From assembly GCF_026230105.1 (NCBI RefSeq), contig NC_079476.1:25348559-25412558 (forward strand): 64,000 bases of DNA, in the 5' to 3' direction. Position numbers and translations under genes: made by a program. The DNA comes from Diorhabda sublineata (lineage: Eukaryota; Arthropoda; Insecta; Coleoptera; Chrysomelidae). This document shows positions 12,310 through 26,000 of the stretch, piece by piece; within the stretch, counting starts at the first letter, position 1; each line of letters begins with the position of its first letter. The notes under the pieces are model-generated. The model did not search any database. It was given only the letters and a program-made list of their open reading frames with translations, and was not told where the DNA came from.

Positions 12310-12750
12310 ATGATCTCCATAATTCTTCAGAAATTCTACTCTAGCTTGGAAATCATCTCAATTTCAAATCAAAAAACCTTATCTAAGATTCTTGACGCTA
12401 TCCATGAAGCAACAATAAAAAGTCTCCCTAACCACAACGAACTCACTCACGGCAATTTGATGTCTCCAGAAAATCAACTTCGAATTCGTCGAGAAGCACT
12501 TTATAATCGACTGCAGACAATATTGACGAAAACAAAGATTATAAGTATGAATTTACCGTACCATAATATTTATAATACCCACCCTGATTATCATAAAGCA
12601 GTACTTCCCTTAGTTGTTCCTCAATGTTTCCTAACCTCAAATTTTCATTTCCATCACGTGTTTCAAACTACGATTTATCGAATATATATTGTCTACTCTT
12701 TTCTTTTTATATTATATATTGTGAAACTTCAAAAGTTGGTCATGTATTAA
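12310..12750 (+). CDS. Unrecognised open frame, 146 codons
   Basis: The first 85 or so residues look coding-like, with balanced composition and segments such as SKILDAIHEATIKSL and SPENQLRIRREALYNRLQ. These could form helices. The last 45 residues become hydrophobic and AT-driven, suggesting that a real exon, if there is one, ends near 12550. The nearest neighbour downstream is a mariner relic on the same strand. I do not recognise the product. It could be an exon of an unknown gene or a decayed element. Confidence 0.3.
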   Translation: MISIILQKFYSSLEIISISNQKTLSKILDAIHEATIKSLPNHNELTHGNLMSPENQLRIRREALYNRLQTILTKTKIISMNLPYHNIYNTHPDYHKAVLPLVVPQCFLTSNFHFHHVFQTTIYRIYIVYSFLFILYIVKLQKLVMY

Positions 12751-12754
12751 AAGA

Positions 12755-12965
12755 ACATCATGGCGTCGTTATTTTGGGATGATTATCTTAAAAAATAAGA
12801 AAATATCATTGGAAATTATTATCCGAACTTAATGCAACGTTTGAGGGCAGAAATCAAAAAAAAACGGTCGCAGTCGGCTAAGAAGAGTTTTGAATTGCTA
12901 TCTCATGCACCCTATTTGCCAGATTTAGCCCCCTCGGACTATTTTCTGTTCCCAACTTTTCTTTG
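12755..12965 (+). mobile_element. Mariner transposase relic with internal deletion
   Basis: From 12760 the frame reads as a worn ASVFWD..IIFIDYLEKG block, continues as NLMQRLRAEIKKKRSQSAKK, then jumps directly to ELLSHAPYLPDLAPSDYFLFP. The HDNA block that should lie between is missing, so the second catalytic aspartate has been deleted. Confidence 0.8.
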
Positions 12966-12969
12966 TTCG

Positions 12970-15600
12970 GCCAGGTACTTTTGGGACCTTCCTCGTATAT
13001 TACAGTCATGAATAGATTGTAGAAAATCTTTCGTCACTATTTGGAGCTTTTTCTTTTTCTTTTTTACTGCCATCTTTTGCTTTTCTTTCTACAGTATCGA
13101 TACTGTGACAGTTGCTTATAGGTTATTCAATATTGATGAGACATAATTTTAGTATTTGAAGGGCACAAAATCGTAAAATAAAATTATGAACAGCATACTT
13201 GGTAAACCTACTAAATCCCCAGATTTAGTGCCGTTAGAAATATTTTCATCTGTTTATAATTCTAAAAAATATAAAAATAATTTAAATCAGTTAGTCAGAA
13301 ATTCTTTAATACTTAATAATTGATTTTCTGATAGAACAATCACTTAACCTTTCTATTCAAAATGATTATATCGAATCGATACGTTGAACGCTGGAGAAGT
13401 CAATTTCTTTGAAAAGTATTTTCATCCACCAGTAATGCAGTGTGCGCTTCCTTTTCAATTGAAAAACAAACAATGTATCGTCGCAACTATTTTTCATCGA
13501 AAAACGTCGTCAAACGTGATTCTATTGGACGTCAACGCGAAACTACTACTTACATTTCCGGCATAAAAGTGAGGAAACTACTGGAAGATTTCTTTAGATA
13601 AAGTTCGATTTCTACATGATGTCGTATCGAATTTCTCCATATATTTCCACGTTTAACAATTATTACTATTTTACATAGACAAGAACTTTAATTTTGGCAA
13701 CACTGAATATGTCAAATCTGACATTTGAAGTTTGACATTTTTAATGGTGAACGTACTCAGAACGTGTTGTCATTCGAGTGCTATCTGGATTAAACCACTT
13801 GTGAAAATCAACTCGCTTCGAAGTACCATCACCAAAAGCATGAAACAATGGATAAAATAGATGCTTTAAAGCACTGGTGTCGAAGGATTATTATCTCACT
13901 AGTGGTTAAAAGAAAAATTCATTCTCAATTATACAACTCGTATTGGTAATAGTTAATGCCTCTCAACATAATGCTAGAATCTAATTTTTCATGGAAAAAA
14001 CGCAATATTTTTATGAGTTAAAAGCGATTTGCTATGGCCAACCCGGCTTCCTTGTGAACCCTCCAAGGAAACATTTTGATTCATACAATGCAAGTAAATT
14101 TTTTAAAAAACGAAGTTTTATTACCACTCAATGTATTATCAAAATTTCCTGAAGTTTGTGATTATTTTATAAGCTATTATCTACGTCCCTGTTTGACCGA
14201 AATATTTAATAACCAGAATGGAACGGATGTCCCCGTGGGAATCCTTCAACATCCTCCGAGATCACCTCTGGGTTTTTGTTTAGCATTTTTTAATTTTTTC
14301 GAAGTTCGTATACAATAAGGAAGTGTTTGTTTTAGCACCGTTAAACTTTTTCGAGGTTTACGAAACTTTTTTGGATCGATAAATTACTACTCCCAAAGGA
14401 GAAGCTGCTATAAAAATTTTAAATTATAATTTTGGAACGGAATCAACTATTTTCAATTTTGAATAAAACTTGTATGACAAGATTTACATTGGGGTCAAAT
14501 TTGGTTATTTAACTACACAAAATATATGATATTTCTAAAAAATATTGATTAGAAGTGATCAAATATTATTTTTTTGGTGAAAAATCGGATTATGTAACCC
14601 AATCGAAATTACGAAAAATCAAATTTAGATGGCACTGAAGACAAGCCACCCTAAAATACAGATTTGGTTTATATTGAGGACCAACCAATCATTTTTTTTT
14701 TGTTAAATACGAAAAACTAAACGTAAATTGTTTAATTGAGTATGTAGTGGCCCTTAAAGTACTTAAAGACTTTCAGATAAACTATCTATTGTAAACTAAA
14801 CTTTATAGAAATTTATAGAAACGTCAAAATTGTTATAGTCGCGGATCAAAATTTTGATTCATTCTTCTCATTTCTCAAACTAACCGTTTCCCCTTTTTTT
14901 CTCTCGACGTATAAGAGATTACAAAGAGTCTTTGCTACCCGACCTGAGGATATAGTCTTTTCACAGCAAAGAGAGAAAGAAAGAAAAAAATGGGTAGCAG
15001 GATGATCGTTATTTTAAAGGTCATTGGAGTCGAAAGCCGAGGGCTCGAATATATGAGATCAATTTGTTTCCTCACCGAGATGCTAGGGGATCGGAAAAAA
15101 AATATACATTATTAAGGGTAGTTTATGGAGGGTGGAAACGTTTTATTATTTTTTAAATGCGCAGAAGACGTTTACAAAACGTACATTCCGATAAACAAAC
15201 ACGCATTTTTTATATCGGCTGATCATAACCTAGACACTGAGTTTTCAAATACTAAAAATGCATCAAGAGGAAATATTTGAGCTGGAAAATTATGAACAAC
15301 AATTTGTTTGAAAGAAAATGTTATTTGGAAACACTGATGACTTGTTTTTGTCAAATATTCTGTCAAAAATCCAGATTATATGCTTAAAGATTGTAGATGA
15401 TTTTGGTAAATTGGTAAAATAAGTGCTTTCAAATTTTGGACACAAACTATTTAGCGACAACCACGAAATGATCTCCAACACTGTAGCTGTTGGCAAAAGA
15501 AGCACTCAATTTCCTCCTTAGTGCCTTAAAATATATCTGATCCCTTAGAAAAAAAATTGAAGGGCAAAGCTCATTATAAAATGGTGCTGATCTTAAAAGA
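12970..15600. other. No recognisable gene
   Basis: AT-rich sequence with short open frames (13384..13566, 14076..14318 and minus 15290..15505) that have non-ATG starts or no recognisable content. Around 13690..13760 the phrase TTGACATTT with ATGGTGAACG resembles transposon leader sequence, but I cannot assign it. Confidence 0.35.
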
Positions 15601-15603
15601 GAT

Positions 15604-15960
15604 TTGAATCGTTCTAATCAAGCTTCGGAATTGTTAGATTCAACCCTTCATTTATCAGCTGGTTTAGTAGCTTCTCAAAAACCAATCCAACCAGTTCGCT
15701 ATCGATGTACACACCTCAGAAAGATGTACATCAACGATCTACTCGAGAAAATTGCAGATCCGATCTATAGTTTCGCCGTCGATGTTTTAAACATTCTGGA
15801 ATTGAGTAGAAGCGATTTGATTGAGTTTAAGGCAGCAAATACCCAGGTTGTTGTTTTTCTAAAACGGCTGGAGCTACAGCTCAGAATTTGGTCCTCTCTG
15901 GACATTAAATATCACCATCATCGCGAATTCTTTTGTTGGGTGTTGAAGTTGGAAGAATGA
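15604..15960 (+). CDS. Unrecognised open frame, 118 codons
   Basis: The frame opens with a TTG, so it has no proper start and would have to be an exon or a remnant. Its composition is protein-like, with segments such as KMYINDLLEKIADPIYSFAVDVLNIL that could be helical. No splice site at the left edge is convincing. I do not recognise it. A decayed transposable element is as likely as a host exon. Confidence 0.25.
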   Translation: MNRSNQASELLDSTLHLSAGLVASQKPIQPVRYRCTHLRKMYINDLLEKIADPIYSFAVDVLNILELSRSDLIEFKAANTQVVVFLKRLELQLRIWSSLDIKYHHHREFFCWVLKLEE

Positions 15961-17555
15961 TCGACATTTTTCAAGGTCAACAAAGTGGTTATAATAAGTT
16001 TTTTTCTGTTTTATATGTCTTTGGGACTATATAAGAACATTGGGTACAAAGAAACTGGTTGTTGATAGAAAAAGATAAATTATAGTCCAGAATTCATCAG
16101 TAGTTCGTGACAAACTTGTTTCACCACCATTATATATAAAATTGGGCATCATTAAACAGTTAAATCAGTAATTATCTAGCATTTGTCAAAACATTTTCCA
16201 GCTTACTATGGAAAAGATCAAAATCGTTGTTTTTTATGACCACCAAGACAACTTACGAAAAAATCTAGACATTCTATGGTTGAGCTAGAGCTAAGGACTT
16301 AAACTTGTAGAAAACCTTCTGTTGCAATTTAAAAATATGGGATGAAATGTGAGAACAAAACTCGACTTCCTCTATAATCACCTGGAGAGGTTTCCAGAAA
16401 ATTAAGAAGATACGAGTCAAGAAAAGAGAAAATGGATGTTGGAGATACGATTTTGATTTCAGACTATTATTAGTCACTTATACATCATTTTCCAAAGTTT
16501 ACATATCAAAAACGCGTTTCTGAGTTATTTCTTTTGTATACATACATATCTGAAGCACAGAAACTAGGCTAGATTCTTTCAATTTTATTTTAAACAGCAT
16601 ACCATATACTTAGTCGGAAAAAACTGAAATTTCGAGGTACATCTGACATCGTCGCTTCTTGTTTTATCCGTGATTGAACGGATCTTCTTAGAAACAGCAT
16701 CAAAATTACTTATCTTGTCACTTCATTCAACTCAACACTTTTATACGCCTTCAGAGTCTAATTTTGTCCTAATTACTTCCATACAAACATGCACTTACTT
16801 CAGTTATGCTAAAAGTTGAATGTCATCGCAACACGAACCTGTTGAGAATCATTAATTAGTAAGAAAGATATGAAGTTGTGTTTGTCTATAATTTTTCAGT
16901 TTACCGACTTTTCTTTGGGTGAAAAGTGCCGCGATTTCTTCTTTTAATAAAAAATCAGTGACTAATATTATCTCGACGTATTTAAATATATAATATACTA
17001 GTAATACCTAAAATTTTTCTAAAAAAGAATCGCTTTGATATCTCATTTCGCCATGAAGAATTGCTAAATATACGGTTCCGTAATAAAACTTTTTGTTCAA
17101 CTCTTTGAACCCTTTCCTAGTCGAATTTTTAAAATCGCAGAAATTGGTTTTTAAGTATTTGTACAGAGAATGTTTTAGTGCAAAAACGGAGTCGAAATCT
17201 CAATTAGCGGCCGAGAAAAACGAAAAAATCGAATTTGCAAACATATCCCGTTTTATCCCTTTAAAATCGAAATTTCGCAAAATTATTTCTTAGCGCACAT
17301 CTACACACCGATACAAACATACCCTCAAAATTTCATGTCTCTATCTTCAATAACCTTGGCTGGACGTTGATGAGTGAATGAATCAGTCGGTCAGTCAGGA
17401 CATCCTGAATGAACGTTCGCAATAACAAAATCAAGTACATGTCTCAAAAGAGAAGCTTAGCAAAATAGCTTAAGAACGCATATTTTTACTCGTACCTAGA
17501 CATCGAAATTGCCGAATAATCTATATCGAGATCTAGATTTGACTAGAACCTGGAC
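15961..17555. other. No recognisable gene
   Basis: AT-rich sequence. At 17315..17400 a phrase ending in repeated GTCAGTCAG units has the look of a dispersed repeat tail. Open frames at 16274..16477 and 17093..17293 are unrecognised. Confidence 0.35.
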
Positions 17556-17564
17556 AGCTTAGAG

Positions 17565-17655
17565 CCAAGAAGAGACCTGACTCTGTTTTACCGATACTAC
17601 CACTGTAAATGATCTTTCCCGCACTGTCTAACATAATCCCGCCAATTTTAGGGAC
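17565..17655 (+). mobile_element. LINE reverse transcriptase fragment leading into the 193-bp array
   Basis: The plus strand reads LTLFYRYYHCK, then after a frameshift FPALSNIIPPIL. In insect non-LTR retrotransposons this segment lies shortly upstream of the C-terminal STRQA...SFLWRT.SLWN.LP region of ORF2, and that region makes up the array that follows. It therefore looks like the original LINE sequence in which the array grew. Confidence 0.5.
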
Positions 17656-19695
17656 TCATTTCTTTGGAGAAGTGCGAGCCTGTAGAATCAGCTACCAAGG
17701 CACGTCTTTCACTACAGAAGTTCAAGGCGTCTTCACCATTCGAACTAATCTGGTTGAGCTTGCTTTAGCAATATCTACTCGACAGGCAGACATGGTTCAT
17801 GAGCACCGAGCTCGTCTACAGACACCCAGGAAGTCAATTTATTTGGACTCGTTTCTTTGGAGAAGTGCCAGCCTGTAGAATCAGCTACCAAGGCACGTCT
17901 TTCACTACAGAAGTTCAAGGCGTCTTCACCATTCGAACTAATCTGGTTGAGCTTGCTTTTGCAATATCTACTCGACAGGCAGACATGCTTCATGAGCACC
18001 GAGCTTGTCTACAGACACCCAGGAAGTCAATTTATTTGGACTCGTTTCTTTGGACAAGTGCCAGCCTGTAGAATCAGCTACCAAGGCACGTCTTTCACTA
18101 CAGAAGTTCAAGGCGTCTTCACCATTCGAACTAATCTGGTTGAGCTTGCTTTTGCAATATCTACTCGACAGGCAGACATGCTTCATGAGCACCGAGCTTG
18201 TCTACAGACACCCAGGAAGTCAATTTATTTGGACTCGTTTCTTTGGACAAGTGCCAGCCTGTAGAATCAGCTACCAAGGCACGTCTTTCACTACAGAAGT
18301 TCAAGGCGTCTTCACTATTCGAACTAATCTGGTTGAGCTTGCTTTTGCAATATCTACTCGACAGGCAGACATGCTTCATGAGCACCGAGCTTGTCTACAG
18401 ACACCCAGGAAGTCAATTTATTTGGACTCGTTTCTTTGGACAAGTGCCAGCCTGTAGAATCAGCTACCAAGGCACGTCTTTCACTACAGAAGTTCAAGGC
18501 GTCTTCACCATTCGAACTAATCTGGTTGAGCTTGCTTTTGCAATATCTACTCGACAGGCAGACATGCTTCATGAGCACCGAGCTTGTCTACAGACACCCA
18601 GGAAGTCAATTTATTTGGACTCGTTTCTTTGGACAAGTGCCAGCCTGTAGAATCAGCTACCAAGGCACGTCTTTCACTACAGAAGTTCAAGGCGTCTTCA
18701 CCATTCGAACTAATCTGGTTGAGCTTGCTTTTGCAATATCTACTCGACAGGCAGACATGCTTCATGAGCACCGAGCTTGTCTACAGACACCCAGGAAGTC
18801 AATTTATTTGGACTCGTTTCTTTGGAGAAGTGCCAGCCTGTAGAATCAGCTACCAAGGCACGTCTTTCACTACAGAAGTTCAAGGCGTCTTCACCATTCG
18901 AACTAATCTGGTTGAGCTTGCTTTTGCAATATCTACTCGACAGGCAGACATGCTTCATGAGCACCGAGCTTGTCTACAGACACCCAGGAAGTCAATTTAT
19001 TTGGACTCGTTTCTTTGGAGAAGTGCCAGCCTGTAGAATCAGCTACCAAGGCACGTCTTTCACTACAGAAGTTCAAGGCGTCTTCACCATTCGAACTAAT
19101 CTGGTTGAGCTTGCTTTTGCAATATCTACTCGACAGGCAGACATGCTTCATGAGCACCGAGCTTGTCTACAGACACCCAGGAAGTCAATTTATTTGGACT
19201 CGTTTCTTTGGACAAGTGCCAGCCTGTAGAATCAGCTACCAAGGCACGTCTTTCACTACAGAAGTTCAAGGCGTCTTCACCATTCGAACTAATCTGGTTG
19301 AGCTTGCTTTTGCAATATCTACTCGACAGGCAGACATGGTTCATGAGCACCGAGCTTATCTACAGACACCCAGGAAGTCAATTTATTTGGACTCGTTTCT
19401 TTGGACAAGTGCCAGCCTGTAGAATCAGCTACCAAGGCACGTCTTTCACTACAGAAGTTCAAGGCGTGTTCACCATTCGAACTAATCTGGTTGAGCTTGC
19501 TTTTGCAATATCTACTCGACAGGCAGACATGCTTCATGAGCACCGAGATCGTCTACAGACGCCCAGAAAATCAATTTACTTGGACTCCTTTCTTTGGAGA
19601 AGTGCAGGCCTGTGGAATCAGCTACGTCTTTCCCGAGCACCACAACCTACAGAAATTCAAGGAAGACACCACTCGAACTACTCGAGTTTAATGAG
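17655..19695 (+). repeat. 193-bp tandem array made of a LINE ORF2 3' coding segment
   Basis: The phrase TTTCTTTGGA(G/C)AAGTGC recurs at 17659, 17852, 18045 and so on to 19589, exactly every 193 bp, giving ten full intervals. Copies are nearly identical. The unit encodes, in one frame, STRQADMLHEHRACLQ followed by TPRKSIYLDSFLWTSASL and in another LQKFKAS. The last copy departs from the array and reads SFLWRSAGLWNQL, then (frameshifted) VFPEHHNLQKFK, which is the typical C-terminus of insect LINE ORF2. Because 193 is not a multiple of three, each copy shifts frame. The many overlapping 150-codon frames and their antisense partners are artefacts, not genes. Confidence 0.9.
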
Positions 19696-19861
19696 GTTTA
19701 CCCTCTTATATTTTCTTTTCACATAAGAAAAATATTACAGTTAACTTAATAACAAGAAATTACGAGGTAAATCGTTGCTCTCATTATTTTTTTATATCAA
19801 ACCACGTATATTATTTTAGTAAATTATACTTACAAGAAAATAAAAAACGGTAAAACATATT

Positions 19862-20021
19862 TCACGTATCTTCGTGGTTGTCAAAAATGATTGGTCTGCA
19901 GGTTCCTTCGCTAGGAGATGGTCCAGGTTGTTGGCAAGATAATCCAGGCTCGCAAGTCCCACTAAAACCTAAATCGCCCCCGCAGGGTTCACCTTCGGTC
20001 TTTGCGCATTCTTGACAACAT
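19862..20021 (-). CDS. IGFBP-domain protein, coding exon 2
   Basis: The exon begins right after TTGTACTTGCAG, completes codon 51 and carries seven cysteines in CCQECAKTEGEPCGGDLG and beyond. It ends with an acidic tail (FDNHEDT) and TGA at 19862..19864. The last cysteine follows a proline/serine stretch. No clear polyadenylation signal is visible before the LINE-derived array at 19695. Confidence 0.87.
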
Positions 20022-23000
20022 CTGCAAGTACAAATACAAACATAATTACGAATTCACATATTAGAATTGCATTATTGATAATTTATTATTGTTATTTGGT
20101 GAAACAAAAGGTCCTTGGAGACGAACATCACTGCTAGATCTAAGTCCGTTATGCTAAATAATGAAACCTTCTACTCTCTATATAATCGCCTTGACGATTA
20201 AGGTCAAAAACCTTTGCAATACCCTCTTAATAAAATCAGTTGTGATAGTTTACACGTCAGTTCGTGAGCGCCGCCCTCCAAGCCACTACTCAAGTCAGGA
20301 AAAACCTAAAAATCACGCGGTGCTAGATTGGGATTGTATGGTGGGCGTTAGACAATGTCCCATTGAATTTGTTGAATAAGTCTTTGGGTTACACGGAAGT
20401 CAGATTGTTTTGATTTGATGCGTTTCTCTCTAAATCGTTAAATTTCTAATGGTTCTTAGCACTCATAAATATTTCAATATCCGTATAAGTAGTAACAGAG
20501 AATTTATATTTCTAGAAAAATAACATAACATATACTTGAACAATATACTTTTCCTAAGAATTTTTCTCTCACTTTCCATAACACACATTCGAATTGTCAT
20601 CTATGATAGTGGGAACCAGAATGTCGTTAAAAAGTAGTTAATAGGAGGCTGCGATAGATCAAAAACGTGGAATTCGGCTCGATTAACAATCACGTACAGT
20701 TAAATACGCGACATTCAATATTTACTTTGTAACTCAAACATACTTATTTGGTATAAATACTTTATTCATCATAATAAACGAAGAGTGACCGACATCTTGA
20801 AGGTTGAGTTCTCACTAATTGGAAGCCTCTTAACTTCAATCAAGATATATACAACTCTGAAGATTAGCGTCTAATATTTGAGTGTAAATGGTTACCTCTG
20901 ATCATTCCAGAAAAGATTGTGTTAAAAATTCGAAAATAGTACTACAACTTTCTATTTGGAGCTCCAGAACGTGGTACTACATATGAAAATGTCAAGATTT
21001 TGTAAAATTCATGATTTGCCAACCAATTCCGTAGATAGAATATGCCAAATTAGTCCATTTTGATATTCTGAATTAACTTTTAAAAATGTCAGTACCTAAT
21101 AGACCTCCTACTCCAATTTTCCACATCAGCAGCTAAATATTGATTGAAGCAAATGTTTAGAAATGGTTATAAACGATTGTGGTAATCCCATAGTCATATT
21201 GGAGTGAGCAGAACAAATATTTGAGACCAAATGGTCACCCCTGATGCTTCCAAAGAAGATTATGTTGAAATTTTGGAAATAGTACTACAACTGTCTATTT
21301 GGAGCTCCAGAACGTGGTACTACATATTAAAATGTCAAAGTTTTGTACAATTCATGATTTGCCAACCAATTCCGTAGATAGAATATGTCTGAATTAACTT
21401 TTAAAAATTTCATTACGTAATAGTCCTCCTACTCCAATTTTCCACATCAGCAGCTATATATTTGATGAAACAAATGTTCAGAATTGATTATAAACGATTT
21501 TGGTAATCCCATAGTCATATTGGAGCGAGCAGAACAAATATTTGAGACCAAATGGTCACCCCTGATGCTTCCAAAGAAGATTATGTTGAAATTTCGGAAA
21601 TAGTACTACAACTGTCTATTTGGAGCTCCAGAACGTGGTACTACATATGAAAATTTCGAGGTTTTGTACAATTCATGATTTGCTAACCAATTTCGTAGAT
21701 AGAATATGTCCAATTAATCCATTTTGACATTCTGAATTACCTTTTAAAAATGTCAGTACCTAAAAGTCTTCCTACTCCAATTTTCTACATTAGCAGCTAT
21801 ATATTTGATGAAACAAATGTTCAGAATTGATTATAAACGATTTTGGTAATCCCATAGTATATTGGAGCGAGCAGAACAAATATTTGAGACCAAATGGTCA
21901 CCCCTGATGCTTCCAAAGAAGATTATGTTGAAATTTCGGAAATAGTACTACAACTGTCTATTTGGAGCTCCAGAAGGCGGTACCCTTATGAAAATTTCGA
22001 GGTTTTGTTTCATGATTTGCCAACCAAGGACTACAACTGCTTCTTTAAAGCTGCAGAAGTTGGTATTTCAGGATTTTGTACAATTTTGGTACTTTTCCAT
22101 TAATTTTTTCCAAATTTCGACATTTGTTTCACATTAACTAACTGTTTTTAAGTCTTATTTCGTTTTTTATGCATCAATAAATCTATTTTCGATAAATAAA
22201 GACGCGAAACTACGTAAATATCTATTCAAATTGTACCGGAACTTATTTTTCAGTCATTATATTTTATATTGAACGAGCTGAAAATACGAAAGCGCTCTGC
22301 GTCAAAATATTGGTAAGGAGGAATTAATTATCTCCAATGTCGGTTAGGTATTATATGGGATTTATTTATGAAGAGCATCGCGTACACCTGATTAAAATTA
22401 ATGAGAGACTTCGGAAGCAATTCTCGTTTATAAAATCTTTTTCATTTTTTAAATGAATTTGAAAGGCAAATGATATACAAATTTTAACTACAAATTACAT
22501 GAATACCTTCTCTAGCATCCGCTGTTGAGTTCTAATAAACAGCGATGTCCCTTAATGGTGTCAAAATCTACACAGAATGAATGAGAAGCTAAATTATAAC
22601 CTCAAAAGTTTGCTTTCTCGCCTTATTTCTTAAGAAAATACACTTTTTGTTATTTCTGAATATAATTTAATAAAACGCGAGGTATTTCTCATAATATTCG
22701 TTCTAAATTTAGACTATCACTCGTATTTCGAAGGGCGGTTGCGGCAAAGCGAAATCCATAAAAAAAGTAATGAGAAAACACGTGAAATTACACCACGTAT
22801 TGATTGATTGACATAAAAAATCTGATCGCTCATAGAAAAATAAGATCGAAGCCAAAAAGTCTGTCATAACCATATAAGTGAAACTTATAAATTAGTATTA
22901 TACGAGTACAAATGAAAATTATAGTCATACTCATAATGAAAAGTTAGATAACAAAGAAAATTTAATAGCAAAGTTTGTTATAAGGTACACGATTCCTTCA

Positions 23001-26000
23001 GCAAACTTTTATACAATATTCTAACTTGTTGTTTCGATAAATTTCATTATAACGAAGCTCGAACGACCTAAATGTCTCAAATTAAGTTTTACGTTGAAAA
23101 TTTTCACACCCACATCATTTTCAACAATTTAAAATTGGTCTAATGTTTGTAAGGATCCAACATGATCATTTGAATATGTCAAAAACTACTGCTGAGTGCA
23201 TCGAATTCTTAAAGCTCAGTGAGAAATCAACGTCGAATAGGAAGGGTTTTTAGAACTTTGCCACACCAGGAATGTCGTTTACGTCCTGGTCATCTCCGTC
23301 TCCGTCGATCCCAGCTTGAAAGTTGAATATCTCGGTCCTCCAAGACTACTGTACATAAATGTCAATTCCCATAGATTAAACACCCACAATACAGCCCTGA
23401 TCTGGCTCCGTTCGACTATTCGATGATAGATCAATCTATATTCAAGGTCAATAGTAAAAATAAATAGAAATAGAAAAATTTGAGTTGTCATTCTTGTATG
23501 TAACTCGTTGGTTTTTTCAAAAATTGTATCTTCATTATATATCTAATAGTAATTAAGGACTACGTAAAATGATTTTGATTGATATCGACATGATTCCTTA
23601 TATTTCTCACTTGAAGTTATCAAAATAACTCAATCCCATAACATCAAACAACGTATTAAAACCTTTTAAGCGTCTTATCTCCAACAAACAGCCATTATAA
23701 GTGAATTTGCATATTCTTAGTTCCAATGTAGTCCAGTGATCACAGTTCCTGACCCACGAAAATTAGTTATGTCGCTGATTTTCTGGATTTAGGTGGCTTT
23801 ATCGATACAGCGAAAGTTAACATAAAAATTTTGGCCGCAACACGATATATTTTTGTTTAAATTTTCGAAATTCCGAATTTTGCAAATAACTCGAAATCTA
23901 TGCCAAATTTCGGAAAAAGTCAAGAGATCAAAGATGTAGTTTAAGAAATTTTCTACAAAAATGGTCCCTTGTAATTTTTCAACAAGAGCTGTCATTTCTT
24001 AGTGAAATTCGCTTAAGCTTCGGGGTCGCATCTTACTAAAAAGTTTTCGCGCTACCTAGATTCTGAGGGAAATTACATCCCCGGCTGAAGAATAAACTCC
24101 TGTATCTTCTCAAAAACTCATTTTGGGATTACTCGTTAGAGTCTCTTTTTTCAAATGGAGCTGCAAAAAAATTCAGACTTGTAAAATTTTCTTGGAAAAC
24201 AACACGAACGGGATTGTTATTTGCTGGTTGCTGGGTGAACTTGAAACACATGTGTCTGTGACTCTTCTACACCCAGCAGCAAACCCTTGCTTAAGGTCGT
24301 CAATTAGATGATTACCTTTAAAATGAAATCAATTATACCCTCGAACTCACTCTGTTATAGGTAAAAAACTACTTTTACTAATGTTAAATTTTTTCATGGT
24401 TGACAAGTTTGGTTACTTTTTTATAAGTTGTTGAATACCAGCCATTTTCGCAAAATAATGAGAAAACTAAAGTATACATTTTGTAGCTGAGTTGTCGAGC
24501 TTCAATTTCCTCCCCAAATAAGTTCCTGCTCGGCATTTTTTTTTTCAGAAATTTACCTCTAAATTTCAAGTCTTTTTGAGTTATCCGCAAAAAATGCACA
24601 GTTGAAAAAATTCAGTAACACGAAATTCGCTTTTTGTAAGAGTAATTATGTGATTAGGAAAAAATCGCAAGTAACCTTTTTTGTAGGAAATTTTTTGAAC
24701 AACATTTTCGATCCCCTTACTTTTTTCGAAATTCGACATAGATTCCGAGTTATTTGCCAAATTCGGAATTTTGAAAATTTAAATGAAAATATATCGTTTA
24801 GCGGCCAAAATTTTGATGTTAACTGTATCGATAAAACTACCTAAATCAAGAAAATCAGCGATATATCTAATTTTCGTGGATTTTGGCACCAATTGGGCTG
24901 TAATCACTGGACTAATAGAGAAGTGTCTGTATCTTGTTAAAGTTTCTATGTGTTTACAATGCCCAGAGCTAGTATTTACCCCGACAATCCCTGATTAAAC
25001 TAGATGACCTTTGTCACTTACCTACCCTAATTTTAAGTTTGAGCAGTATAATTGCGTTCTGTAGAGTTAGGAACTAAATTACACGTACGCTATATATACT
25101 AGGAATTTGATTCTAATATATAATTTCTGGACAAAAATATGTATATTTATAATGATTAGATCCCAAGTCCTCGAGTCCAGGACGATTTTATATCCCAAAG
25201 ACTATAATTAACCGAAGGATTTACATAATTGCAAAGAATACAATCAAAATCTGTATAAAACAATGTCAATTGATTTTTTCATGACTATGTCACTTTCCAA
25301 AGGAGTTTTTTATGTAAAACATAAAAAATATTAAGCGCCAACTTCAATCTGAAGTCACTGTCTTCACGTCTACACTCCTTAGTCTTGACTAAGTAATTTG
25401 TCATCTATGACAGAATTGTCAAATAAATTAGAATGACATTTAACAAAATTCAAGTGACAATAACACGAATATTTTTAATGATGAAATGAAAAAAAGAAAA
25501 AAATTAACCAAAACATAATGCAGTCTATGACTCCTATAAAATCATTGAGATTATTGACACCTTCGACGAAAAAATTTGAAGATATAGAAGACAAAGGGGT
25601 AGTTACATCAGTACATGGTATTATTGACAGCGAGTTTCCGTTTCGAGCTGCTATTTATGGTAAAAAAGAATCACGATTACCAGCTGATTTCAGAAATAAC
25701 AACGTACGAATCTTCAACAGAAATATAAAAACTATAAAGTTAGAAATGCCAGTATTAGGCTTAGAACGGGCTGTGGTATACCCGAAAAAGAAACCTTCTA
25801 AATTACCATTAAAAAAGAAGATTCTACGAAAAATAATCAATTTAGATAAGCAGATACCATCCGGTAATAAAATTGTAGTATCAAATGAATCGAATAAAGA
25901 AATAAAACGCGAAGGAAAAAGCGTAACATTTTTAAACGCCAAAATAAAAACAGACGATCAAAAAATTATTAAAGAAGAAACGATGCGTACGAAATACTCG

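Noticed and set aside
17609..19726. About twenty overlapping open frames of 74-187 codons on both strands
   Set aside because: They recur every 193 bp as the frame shifts from copy to copy of a tandem repeat. They are by-products of the LINE-derived array, not a gene family.
23789..24998. Several frames with the shared IRNFENLN(E/K)NI phrase as a gene pair
   Set aside because: They lie in the two inverted arms of a TA-flanked element and match because the arms are inverted copies.
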